Below, piece by piece: positions 19,933 through 28,383 of a stretch of DNA of 64,000 nt; the first letter of the stretch is position 1, and each line of letters opens with the position of its first letter. A program made the position numbers and the translations under genes. This DNA is from an uncultured Pelagibacteraceae bacterium (GTDB taxonomy: Bacteria > Pseudomonadota > Alphaproteobacteria > Pelagibacterales > Pelagibacteraceae), in NCBI GenBank assembly GCA_902522955.1, contig CABYXR010000001.1, positions 1-64,000 of the forward strand. Reading direction: 5' to 3'. A model generated the notes under the pieces. The model was not told the DNA's origin. It was given only the letters and a program-made list of their open reading frames with translations, and made no database searches.

Positions 19933-20592
19933 TCAATTAAGAATTAGTTGATCCTTTATTCTATAATCATAGATTTTAAAATTTTTAAAGTTTTTATCAT
20001 TATTTGACTCCATATAGTTTTTTAGGCTAAATAAATAATTGCCTATTGGAAGTTTTATTAATTTATCCTCCAGCAATAACAGATCCCATCTTCCTGCTTC
20101 AAAATAATAAAAAGATTTTATTTTTTCCAATGGAAATTCTATATCTTTCAGATTTTTATATAAAATATAGAATTTTTCTTTATCTCCTAAAACTGTTGGT
20201 AAGTTTTCATAAATCTCAATTTCTTCAAAATTTATTAAATTTCCTCTGTCCGATATGTAAAATTTTTTCTTTTTATTGAAAAGTATTGCGATTGGTAGTT
20301 TTTCTACAATAGTTATTTTGAGAGTATCTGGATAAATCTTTTTTATTTTATAGCTTTCAATAAAAGTTTCGCTTTGTAATTTTTTTTCAATTTTTTCAAT
20401 GTTTAAGAAAAATAAATTTTCTTTGTATAAAAAGTTTAACTTTTTCAATATTTCTTCATCTTTGATAATAGAGTTGCCATTTACTTTGATTTCTTTGATA
20501 AAATAATTAAAGTTTTTACTTAAATCAAATTTTGGGACATATGTTGTGAGTAGAATTAAAAGTAGAAAAAAACCTATGAATGATTTTTTCAT
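19933..20592 (-). CDS. ftsQ: Cell-division protein FtsQ
   Basis: A 219-residue bitopic protein. One N-terminal transmembrane segment (about 4-20, FIGFFLLLILLTTYVP) is followed by a POTRA domain (IKEIKVNGNSIIKDEEILKKLNFL, about 33-56) and a beta domain with the IKKIYPDTLKITIVEKLPIAIL strand pattern typical of FtsQ. It scaffolds the FtsBL complex in the divisome. It overlaps the ddl stop by 4 bp (ATGA), supporting one operon. Confidence 0.9.
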   Translation of the reverse strand: MKKSFIGFFLLLILLTTYVPKFDLSKNFNYFIKEIKVNGNSIIKDEEILKKLNFLYKENLFFLNIEKIEKKLQSETFIESYKIKKIYPDTLKITIVEKLPIAILFNKKKKFYISDRGNLINFEEIEIYENLPTVLGDKEKFYILYKNLKDIEFPLEKIKSFYYFEAGRWDLLLLEDKLIKLPIGNYLFSLKNYMESNNDKNFKNFKIYDYRIKDQLILN

Positions 20593-21518
20593 CTATTCAG
20601 ACCAGCATTAAGTAATATTTTTAAAACTAATTTTTCGAAAGATATACCTCTGAACTTTGCTATTTCAGGTACTAAAGACAAACTTGTCATCCCAGGTTGA
20701 GTATTAATTTCTAACAAATAAAATTTATTTTTAAAAAACTTAAAATCTGATCTAGTTACCCCTTTGCATGCTAAAGCATTATGAGCCTTGGTCGCTATTT
20801 GCATAACTTCTTTATATTTAGATGTTTTTAAATTTGCAGGCATTATATGAACTGTATTTGCAGATTTAGAATATTTTGCTTTATAATCATAAAATTCTCT
20901 TTTAGGTTTAAGCTCTATAGCTCCTAATGGAGAACCATTAATAACAGCAACTTGAATTTCTTGCCCGCCAATAAAAGGTTCAAAAATTAACTGTGTATAT
21001 TTTCTGAAAAGATATTTTACACTTTTTTTTAAAAAAAAAATATTTTTACAAATATTCACTCCTAGACTAGATCCTTCATTTATCGGTTTGACAACAATAG
21101 GAAATTTAATACCATTTTTTTTTATAAGTGAGGCTAATTTATTTTTGATGTAATTTTCTTTTTCAATTACGAAATATTTTGGTGAAATAATTTTTTTTTT
21201 TTTAAAAATTACCTTTGAAATTACTTTGTTCATAGCATTATAGGAACTTATTGTTCCAGAATGAGTATAAGGAATTCTCAAATATTCAAAATAACTTTGA
21301 GCAATCCCGTCCTCTCCTTCTTTTCCATGCAAAGCATTAAAAATTACATCTACTTTATTCTTATTGATTAAGTTGAGTGGTTTTTTTTTAGGATCAAAAG
21401 CGGATACTTTATATCCAATTTTTTTTAAAGCTTTTATGCAAGCTTTTCCACTTTCGAGACTTACTTTTCTCTCTCCTGAATTTCCACCAAGAACAACTAA
21501 AACTCTTTTATTTTTCAT
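20589..21518 (-). CDS. ddl: D-alanine--D-alanine ligase
   Basis: An ATP-grasp enzyme making D-Ala-D-Ala for peptidoglycan. Residues: GGNSGERKVSLESG at the N-terminus, NALHGKEGEDG (~60-70), PIVVKPINEGSSLGV, and the C-terminal LLEINTQPGMTSLSLVPEIA block holding magnesium ligands. About 309 residues. I prefer ATG 21518; an in-frame TTG at 21524 is possible. It overlaps murB and ftsQ slightly, consistent with coupling in the dcw operon. Confidence 0.96.
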   Translation of the reverse strand: MKNKRVLVVLGGNSGERKVSLESGKACIKALKKIGYKVSAFDPKKKPLNLINKNKVDVIFNALHGKEGEDGIAQSYFEYLRIPYTHSGTISSYNAMNKVISKVIFKKKKIISPKYFVIEKENYIKNKLASLIKKNGIKFPIVVKPINEGSSLGVNICKNIFFLKKSVKYLFRKYTQLIFEPFIGGQEIQVAVINGSPLGAIELKPKREFYDYKAKYSKSANTVHIMPANLKTSKYKEVMQIATKAHNALACKGVTRSDFKFFKNKFYLLEINTQPGMTSLSLVPEIAKFRGISFEKLVLKILLNAGLNR

Positions 21519-22416
21519 TTCCAATAATTTTGATTTCTAATTCAAGGTTTATGCCAGTTTTGTTATAAACTTCCTTTTTAACTTTATTAATTAATTGCTC
21601 AACATCTGAAGTTTTTGCGTTTCCATTATTTATGAAAAAATTACTGTGTTTCTCGGAAATTTTTGCATCGCCTATTGAAAATTTATCACAACCAGACTCT
21701 TTTATTAACTCCCAGGCCTTTTTGTGTTTATGGTTTTTAAAAGTGCTTCCTCCAGTTTTTATTCTGCTAGGTTGAGACATTTTTTTTCTTTCAATTAATT
21801 CTTCTTGTTTTTTGGCAACTAATTTTTTAGAGGATAGTGTCCCTTTTAATTTTGCTGACAAAATTAAATATTCTTTTGGAATATTACAACCTCTATAAAA
21901 AAATTCAATTTCATCCCTTTTGAGCTCTTTTTCATTTCCAAATTGATCCAAAATTTTAATAGAAATTAAGATTTGTGAAATTTCTGATCCATAACAACCG
22001 CTATTCATTATTATCGCACCACCAATAGAACCGGGAATGCATGAAAGAAATTCCATATTACTAATATTGTTTTCTTTCGCGAAATCAGAAACTTTCTTGT
22101 CTAAAGTTGCAGCACCCACCTCTAATACATTATTAGAGATCAATTTGATTTGAGAAAACTTAGACCCTAATTTTATAACCACACCTTTAATGCCCGAGTC
22201 TCTTATTAAAGTATTAGAACCTGCCCCTATAATATTTATTTTTAAGTTTAAATTCTTTATATTTTGTAAAAAATCTTTAAGTTGATCTTTATTTTCAGGG
22301 CGAAAAAATATATCTGCTGGACCTCCTAGGTTAAACCAATTATATTTTGATAAATTCTCTTTTATTATTAAGTTTTTACCAAATTTTTCCTTTAAATATT
22401 TTTTCTCTATATTCAT
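21508..22416 (-). CDS. murB: UDP-N-acetylenolpyruvoylglucosamine reductase
   Basis: A FAD-dependent enzyme reducing UDP-GlcNAc-enolpyruvate to UDP-MurNAc. Motifs: YNWFNLGGPADIFFRP, GAGSNTLIRD (~62-71), CIPGSIGGAIIMNSGCYGSEI, the YRGC segment, GGSTFKNH (Ser at the proton-donor position ~223) and GISLEEI-like end. A length of 302 residues fits type I MurB. The ATG overlaps the murC TGA by 4 bp. Confidence 0.96.
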   Translation of the reverse strand: MNIEKKYLKEKFGKNLIIKENLSKYNWFNLGGPADIFFRPENKDQLKDFLQNIKNLNLKINIIGAGSNTLIRDSGIKGVVIKLGSKFSQIKLISNNVLEVGAATLDKKVSDFAKENNISNMEFLSCIPGSIGGAIIMNSGCYGSEISQILISIKILDQFGNEKELKRDEIEFFYRGCNIPKEYLILSAKLKGTLSSKKLVAKKQEELIERKKMSQPSRIKTGGSTFKNHKHKKAWELIKESGCDKFSIGDAKISEKHSNFFINNGNAKTSDVEQLINKVKKEVYNKTGINLELEIKIIGNEK

Positions 22417-23810
22417 AAACTACTCTTTAATTCTCTCATCCATTTAGAAATAGATCCAGCACCCATACCTATAATTATTTCATCCTTAAATAAGTGTTTA
22501 TTTAAGTAATTTGATATTTCGTTCTGACTTTTTACAAGTACCACTTGAGTTTTTGAATTTTGAGATATTTGCTTTGCAAAGTTTATTCTATCAAAATTTA
22601 ATCTATTCTTTTCTCCTGCTGGATAAAGTGGGCACATCAAAACTAAATCTGCTTCTTTAAAAGATTTTGAAAATGCATTTTTTAAAGACATAACTCTTGA
22701 ATAACGATGAGGTTCAAAAATTGTAATAATTTTTCTTTTTTTATAAACTTTCTTAACACCGTCTAATATAGAGGAAATTTCTGTTGGATGATGAGCATAA
22801 TCATCAAAGAATTCATTTTCATTTTTATTAAAAACTTTTGTCATTCGCCTTTGAACTCCAGAAAAATTTTTTAGAGATTTTTTAATAGTATTTATGTTTA
22901 CTCCTAGATTCAAACATATCGCTATAGAAGCTGCAGCGTTAAGAACATTATGTTCTCCTAAAAGTTTTAAGTTAATATTCTTTATGATTCTTTTACTTTC
23001 TTTAAAATCTTTATAATGCAAATCAAAAGTTGAGAAAGAAATTTTATATTTTGCATTTGTAATTCTATAATTAGCATTTTTATTAAAGCCATAAGTGAGT
23101 ATGTTCTTATTAGTTGTTTTTTTTAAAACATTTTTAATACTTCTATTATCTATACAGACTAAACACTTGCCTATTGGAGGAGTTTTGTTAATAAATTGTA
23201 TAAAAGCATTTTCAAGATTTTTATAATTTTTATAATAATCCATGTGCTCCACATCAATATTTGTTACAATCGAATAATTAATTGGTAATTTTAAGAAGCT
23301 ACCATCTGACTCATCTGCCTCCAAAATAGACCAATCACCTTTACCTAACTTTGCATTGCTTCCTAATGAATTAATAACACCTCCATTTATGATAGTAGGA
23401 TCTAAATTTTGATCTGATAAAATTTTTGCTACTAAAGATGTAGTTGTAGTTTTGCCGTGTGAACCTGTTATTATAATATTCTTTTTTAATGACACAACAT
23501 CGGCTAAAACTTCTGCTCTAGAATAAATTGGAATTTTTTTATTCTTTGCTTCTTTAATTTCAATATTATTTTTCTTAATTGCAGAAGATTTAACAATTAT
23601 GGTAGCATTTTTAATATTTTTCTTTGAATGGCCTATAAAAATTTTTATGCCAGATTTTTTACAATTAGATGTGCTCTTATTTCTATTTTGATCGCTGCCC
23701 TGAATTTTGAAACCCATTCTTTTCATAACTTGAGCTAATCCACTCATACCGATACCACCGATACCAATAAAATGTATTATTTCTTTCTGGCCTAGATTAA
23801 TATTTTTCAT
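22413..23810 (-). CDS. murC: UDP-N-acetylmuramate--L-alanine ligase
   Basis: The Mur ligase adding L-Ala to UDP-MurNAc. IGIGGIGMSGLA near residues 16-27 is the MurC Rossmann-like start. ITGSHGKTTTTSLVAKI (~114-130) is the ATP site. EADESDGSFL and DDYAHHPTEI are specific MurC signatures. 465 residues. Start and stop overlap murG and murB by 4 bp each. Confidence 0.97.
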   Translation of the reverse strand: MKNINLGQKEIIHFIGIGGIGMSGLAQVMKRMGFKIQGSDQNRNKSTSNCKKSGIKIFIGHSKKNIKNATIIVKSSAIKKNNIEIKEAKNKKIPIYSRAEVLADVVSLKKNIIITGSHGKTTTTSLVAKILSDQNLDPTIINGGVINSLGSNAKLGKGDWSILEADESDGSFLKLPINYSIVTNIDVEHMDYYKNYKNLENAFIQFINKTPPIGKCLVCIDNRSIKNVLKKTTNKNILTYGFNKNANYRITNAKYKISFSTFDLHYKDFKESKRIIKNINLKLLGEHNVLNAAASIAICLNLGVNINTIKKSLKNFSGVQRRMTKVFNKNENEFFDDYAHHPTEISSILDGVKKVYKKRKIITIFEPHRYSRVMSLKNAFSKSFKEADLVLMCPLYPAGEKNRLNFDRINFAKQISQNSKTQVVLVKSQNEISNYLNKHLFKDEIIIGMGAGSISKWMRELKSSL

Positions 23811-24898
23811 TTAATAATTTTATTAATTTCTTCATCAATAATATTGTACACTGATTCATCAGAATATGATTTTTGTTTGGCTATCATTTGATTTAATAAA
23901 AATCTATTATTATTTATTTCTTTTATTAATTTATATAATTCTTCATCCAAATTTTTTTCTTCTATGAGATAGCTATACTGATTTTTTTCATAATAAATAG
24001 CATTTTTTAACTGATGATTGTCTGCTGAAGAAGGTAAAGGAACTGAGACGAAAGGAATTTTTACATTAATTAGTTCTGCTAACATTGATGATCCCGCGCG
24101 AGTAATGACAAGATTTACTTTTGAAAAATAATTCAAAATATCATTGCTAAAGTTAAATATCTCACAATCTAAATTAATTTTTCTGTATAAATCTAACAAA
24201 ATAGAACTTTGGTCAGGCAAACATTGTTGAAAAATTTTTAAAGATACGCCATCTTTATTGCATTTTTCAAAAACTTTTGGTAATTTTTCTGCAAAAATTT
24301 TTGCAGCTTGGCTACCACCTAGAACAAGTATTTTAATCTTTTTTTCGTTATTTATGTTATCAAAATTTCTTTTAAATTTCAAAATTTCCTTTCTTATAAT
24401 GTTACCAGTTTGACAAATTTTTTTTTCATGTTTTTTTGGAACTCCAGTAAGTTCTTTTCTTGCAACAAATACTTTAGTTGCAAAAGGCATTAAAAACTTA
24501 TTTGCCTTTCCAAGGTGTAAATTATTTTCATAAATTATAAAAGGAATGTTAAGTAATCTGGCTACAATACAAATTGGAAAAGAAGAGTAGCCTCCCATGC
24601 CAAATACTAAATTAGGTCTGTTGCCAATTAAAAAGATGAAAGATTTAATAATTGAATTTACAATTATTAAGAACGAGATAATTTTTTGGATGAAATTTTT
24701 ATTGTAAATACTTGATGTATTTATTATTGAAATTTTAATATCTTTAAATTGTTTTAAATACCTGTTGCCTCGTTTATCGCAAACAATTTCAACATTAATT
24801 TTTTTTTCTTCAAAATGTTTGGCTAAACCATAGGCTGGAAATACGTGACCTCCGGTGCCACCAGTTGCAATTAAAACTTTATTCATTTTATCAGTCAT
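23807..24898 (-). CDS. murG: UDP-N-acetylglucosamine--undecaprenyl-PP-MurNAc-pentapeptide transferase
   Basis: A GT28 glycosyltransferase making lipid II. The GGTGGHVFPAYGLA loop follows the start, and a second glycine loop LVLGGSQAA appears mid-protein. The ITRAGSSMLAELINVKIPFVSVPLP region binds UDP-GlcNAc. I use ATG 24898, which overlaps the end of ftsW by 8 bp; an in-frame TTG at 24907 and ATG at 24886 are alternatives. About 363 residues. Peripheral inner-membrane enzyme. Confidence 0.96.
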   Translation of the reverse strand: MTDKMNKVLIATGGTGGHVFPAYGLAKHFEEKKINVEIVCDKRGNRYLKQFKDIKISIINTSSIYNKNFIQKIISFLIIVNSIIKSFIFLIGNRPNLVFGMGGYSSFPICIVARLLNIPFIIYENNLHLGKANKFLMPFATKVFVARKELTGVPKKHEKKICQTGNIIRKEILKFKRNFDNINNEKKIKILVLGGSQAAKIFAEKLPKVFEKCNKDGVSLKIFQQCLPDQSSILLDLYRKINLDCEIFNFSNDILNYFSKVNLVITRAGSSMLAELINVKIPFVSVPLPSSADNHQLKNAIYYEKNQYSYLIEEKNLDEELYKLIKEINNNRFLLNQMIAKQKSYSDESVYNIIDEEINKIIK

Positions 24899-26018
24899 AA
24901 ATATCAAACTTGATTTTTGTATAATTCAAAATTATTCCAGCTAGAATAGCGCTTCCTAAAAGTGAAGAACCTCCATAGCTTAAAAAAGGTAAAGTCATTC
25001 CGGTTGTAGGTAATAAGCTCGTATTTACGCCAATATGAATAAATGTTTGAAAAATTAGCAATGATGTAAGTCCGCATAATGAAATTTTTGAAAATTCATC
25101 GTTTTTTTGAACACAAATTTTTATTATTCTAAAAGCGATATATAAAAAAATTGTTATAATTAAGATTGATGCAATAGAGCCAAATTCTTCTGCAATAACT
25201 GCTATTATATAATCTGTGTGGGCTTCTGGCACACTATCTTTTAATATACCTTCTCCCATACCTTGTCCTTTTAGACCACCTTGTTTAATTGCGTCTAAGG
25301 CCTTGGATGATTGAAAATTGTCACCTTTACTTGGGTCAAAAAAAGTAATTAAACGGTTGATTATATAGCCAAATTTTTCTGGCATAAAAAATAATAAACT
25401 TCCTAGGAAAAGAATAAATAATAGAAAAAAACTTAAGATGTATATCAAGCTTACTCCTGCAATAAAGACTGTTGCAATCCAGCTTCCTATCAGCAAGATT
25501 GATTGACCAAGATCTGGTTGTTCAATTAATAAAATTATAATTGAGGCTAATAAAAGGAAACTTAATAGATATTTTATTTGTGTGTTTTTAAATTTTTCTA
25601 AAGTTAATATTTTTACTGAAGCTAGAATAAAAAAAGGTTTTAAAAGCTCAATTGGTTGTATTCTTAAAAAATATAAGTCTAGCCATCTCTTTGCGCCTTT
25701 TACTTCTATACCAATAATAGGTACTAATAATAAAAGTAAAAAAGATATTAAAAATAGTGGAATAATTAATTTTTTTAAAAAAGAAGTTTCAAACGCTGAA
25801 ATTAGAAACATAATGATAAGTGAAAAAATTGTAAACATTAGATGCTTTGTGAAGAAAAAATAGAACGTTTTATTTAGTCTTTCTCCAGCTAATGAAGATG
25901 TTGATGAAAAAGAAAAAAAAAGACCTAGAAAAAATAAAATTATAAAACCGAAAAGAATTTTTTTATCAATGTTTCTCCAATAATTATCAAATTTGAAATT
26001 AAATAAATTTTTTAGCAT
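24891..26018 (-). CDS. ftsW: Lipid II polymerase FtsW (SEDS family)
   Basis: A 375-residue integral membrane protein with about ten hydrophobic segments. SEDS landmarks: KGAKRWLDLYFLRIQPIELLKP (~109-130), EQPDLGQSILLIGSW, KGQGMGEGILKDSVPEAHTDYIIAVIAEEFG (catalytic loop region) and the C-terminal LPTTGMTLPFLSYGGSSLL. It polymerises septal glycan with FtsI. It overlaps murD upstream by 20 bp and murG downstream. Confidence 0.96.
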   Translation of the reverse strand: MLKNLFNFKFDNYWRNIDKKILFGFIILFFLGLFFSFSSTSSLAGERLNKTFYFFFTKHLMFTIFSLIIMFLISAFETSFLKKLIIPLFLISFLLLLLVPIIGIEVKGAKRWLDLYFLRIQPIELLKPFFILASVKILTLEKFKNTQIKYLLSFLLLASIIILLIEQPDLGQSILLIGSWIATVFIAGVSLIYILSFFLLFILFLGSLLFFMPEKFGYIINRLITFFDPSKGDNFQSSKALDAIKQGGLKGQGMGEGILKDSVPEAHTDYIIAVIAEEFGSIASILIITIFLYIAFRIIKICVQKNDEFSKISLCGLTSLLIFQTFIHIGVNTSLLPTTGMTLPFLSYGGSSLLGSAILAGIILNYTKIKFDIYD

Positions 26019-27294
26019 TTATTCTACACAATTTTTTAAATTCATTTCCTCTATCTTCAAAGTTATCAAATTGGTCAAATGAGGCTGCACTTGGACTCAA
26101 TAAAATTATATTATTTGATTTTTTAGATATCTTAATATCTTTTGAGATATCTAATAAAGATTTTTTTAAACTTTTAGAGATACAGTGTCTAATTAAATTT
26201 TTTTTTAATTGAAATTTAAAAAAATTAATATTTTTTCCAATAATGTACGATTTGACTATATTTTTTTTAAATTCTTTTAATCTAAACTTGTCTTTGTCTT
26301 TTGGCAAACCTCCTAGTATCCAATAGATATTCTTACAACTTGCTAAAGCAAATTTTGCTGCTTGAAAACTTGTGGCTTTTGAATCATTTATAAAGGTTAT
26401 ATTTTTAGATTTTAAAAAAATTTCATATCTATGAGGTAATCCCAAAAAAGATTTCATAGAATTTATAAAATCTTTATCTTTTATTCTTAATTTTTTAGCT
26501 AAAGTAAAAACAAAGCTCATGTTTTCATCGTTTGCCCTTGATTTTAAATATGAATTTTTTATTTTAGACTTAATCTTTAAATATTGTTTATTTTTAATTG
26601 AAACCAATTTACTTTTGAACTTCTTAGTTTTGAAATTTTTTTTAAATTTATTATTAATCAAAGCATAATTATTTTTTTTTTGTAATTTAAATAAATTTAG
26701 TTTAGATCTTGTGTAGTCTTGTAACGACCCGTGCCAGTCCAGGTGATCATTTGCAATATTTAATAATAACGCATAATCTGGATGAATAAATTTTGAATGA
26801 GATAGTTGAAAAGAGGATGCTTCAATAACCAAAAAAGAATTTTTTTTTATATTCAAGTTTAACACTGGCGTTCCAATATTACCGCCGGATCTAACCTTAA
26901 ATTTATTTCTTTTTAGAAGATGTTCTATAATCTTTACAGTTGTAGATTTCCCATTAGTTCCCGTAACTACAATCGATTTGAATTTTTTACCACTTAAATA
27001 CAATAAATCTATATCGGAGATTATTTTGCTCTTATATTTAATCAATTGTTTTTTATTTATTGTATTTCTTAAGCTGATACCAGGACTTAATATTATATAA
27101 TCTACTTTTTTTATAGTCTCTATGAGGTTTAACGGTTTTTTATTTTTAAAATTCTTTCTTAATTTAGTATTGTCATCCCAAACAAAATATTTAGAAATTT
27201 TATTTTTTTTGAAATATCGAATTACTGACTTGCCAGTAGAGCCTAGCCCGTATACTAAAAAAGAATAATTTTTTAATTTTATTTTTTGCGACAT
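25999..27294 (-). CDS. murD: UDP-N-acetylmuramoylalanine--D-glutamate ligase
   Basis: The Mur ligase adding D-Glu. The N-terminus has VYGLGSTGKSVIRYF, then SPGI (~72-75), VTGTNGKSTTVKII (~107-120), EASSFQL, NIANDHLDWHGS, and INDSKATSFQAA with the family lysine/asp pair. 431 residues. It is very lysine-rich, as are most proteins here. It follows mraY closely and overlaps ftsW at its end. Confidence 0.96.
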   Translation of the reverse strand: MSQKIKLKNYSFLVYGLGSTGKSVIRYFKKNKISKYFVWDDNTKLRKNFKNKKPLNLIETIKKVDYIILSPGISLRNTINKKQLIKYKSKIISDIDLLYLSGKKFKSIVVTGTNGKSTTVKIIEHLLKRNKFKVRSGGNIGTPVLNLNIKKNSFLVIEASSFQLSHSKFIHPDYALLLNIANDHLDWHGSLQDYTRSKLNLFKLQKKNNYALINNKFKKNFKTKKFKSKLVSIKNKQYLKIKSKIKNSYLKSRANDENMSFVFTLAKKLRIKDKDFINSMKSFLGLPHRYEIFLKSKNITFINDSKATSFQAAKFALASCKNIYWILGGLPKDKDKFRLKEFKKNIVKSYIIGKNINFFKFQLKKNLIRHCISKSLKKSLLDISKDIKISKKSNNIILLSPSAASFDQFDNFEDRGNEFKKLCRINAKKFI

Positions 27295-27297
27295 TCA

Positions 27298-28383
27298 TTA
27301 ACGCAATTTTAAAGTTGCTAATCCGATCAAAGCTAAGATTATGGCAATAATCCAAAACCTAATAACTATCGTCGATTCTGCCCATCCTTTTTGCTCAAAA
27401 TGATGATGAATAGGCGCCATTTTAAAAATTCTTTTTCCTGTGAGTTTAAAAGAAATAACTTGAATAATTACTGAAACTGTTTCAAGAACAAAAAGACCAC
27501 CGATTATTGCCAGAACTATTTCATGTTTTGCAATTATTGCTACAGCAGCTAACGAACCACCTAAAGATAAAGATCCAGTATCACCCATGAAAATTTTAGC
27601 AGGCGGAGCATTATACCAAAGAAAGCCTAAACAAGATCCCACTATAGATCCACAAAATATTGAGAGTTCTCCAACGTCAGGAATATATTGAAGTTGTAAA
27701 TATTCAGAAAAAATAGTGTTCCCAACGACATAAGATATTAGAGTAAAAGAAAGTGCCACTAACATTACAGGTACGGTAGCTAAACCATCTAACCCATCTG
27801 TTAAATTAACGGCATTTGAGGAACCAATAATTACAAATAATGCAAATGGTATAAAAAAAAGTCCCATCTGCCATATTAAATTTTTAAAAAATGGAAAGTA
27901 AAGATTATATAAATAATCATGCTCAGAAAAATTAATCAATATATATAGCGTGATAATACCTATTACTAGTTGACCAAGAAATTTAAGTTTTGAATTAAGT
28001 CCTCTTGAGTTTTTAAATTTAATTTTAAGTAAATCATCAAAAAAACCTAGTAAGCCCAAACTCAAAGACACAAATATTAAAGTCCAAATATAAATATTAT
28101 TCAGATCAGCCCATAATAAAGTGCTGGTGACCATTCCTATAATTATAATTACACCTCCCATTGTAGGTGTCCCTGATTTTTTAATGATATGATCTATGGG
28201 ACCATCTTGTCTTATGGGGCCGGTAACCATTTTCTCTGAAAAAATTTTTATGAGAGGACCACCTATAATAAAAACAATTGTTAAAGATGTTATTACAGAC
28301 AAACCTGTGCGAAAAGTTAAATATTTGAATACATTAAAAAAAGAGTAATATTCGATTAGAGATGTAAGTAAGTTAAATAGCAT
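27298..28383 (-). CDS. mraY: Phospho-MurNAc-pentapeptide translocase
   Basis: An integral membrane enzyme forming lipid I on undecaprenyl phosphate. Ten or so transmembrane segments. Signatures: KSGTPTMGGVIII (~68-80), FFDDLLKI (Asp pair ~113-114), NAVNLTDGLDGLA (~190-202), FMGDTGSLSLGG and the MAPIHHHFEQKGW histidine triad (~324-336). 361 residues. The murEF gene overlaps its start by 11 bp. Confidence 0.97.
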   Translation of the reverse strand: MLFNLLTSLIEYYSFFNVFKYLTFRTGLSVITSLTIVFIIGGPLIKIFSEKMVTGPIRQDGPIDHIIKKSGTPTMGGVIIIIGMVTSTLLWADLNNIYIWTLIFVSLSLGLLGFFDDLLKIKFKNSRGLNSKLKFLGQLVIGIITLYILINFSEHDYLYNLYFPFFKNLIWQMGLFFIPFALFVIIGSSNAVNLTDGLDGLATVPVMLVALSFTLISYVVGNTIFSEYLQLQYIPDVGELSIFCGSIVGSCLGFLWYNAPPAKIFMGDTGSLSLGGSLAAVAIIAKHEIVLAIIGGLFVLETVSVIIQVISFKLTGKRIFKMAPIHHHFEQKGWAESTIVIRFWIIAIILALIGLATLKLR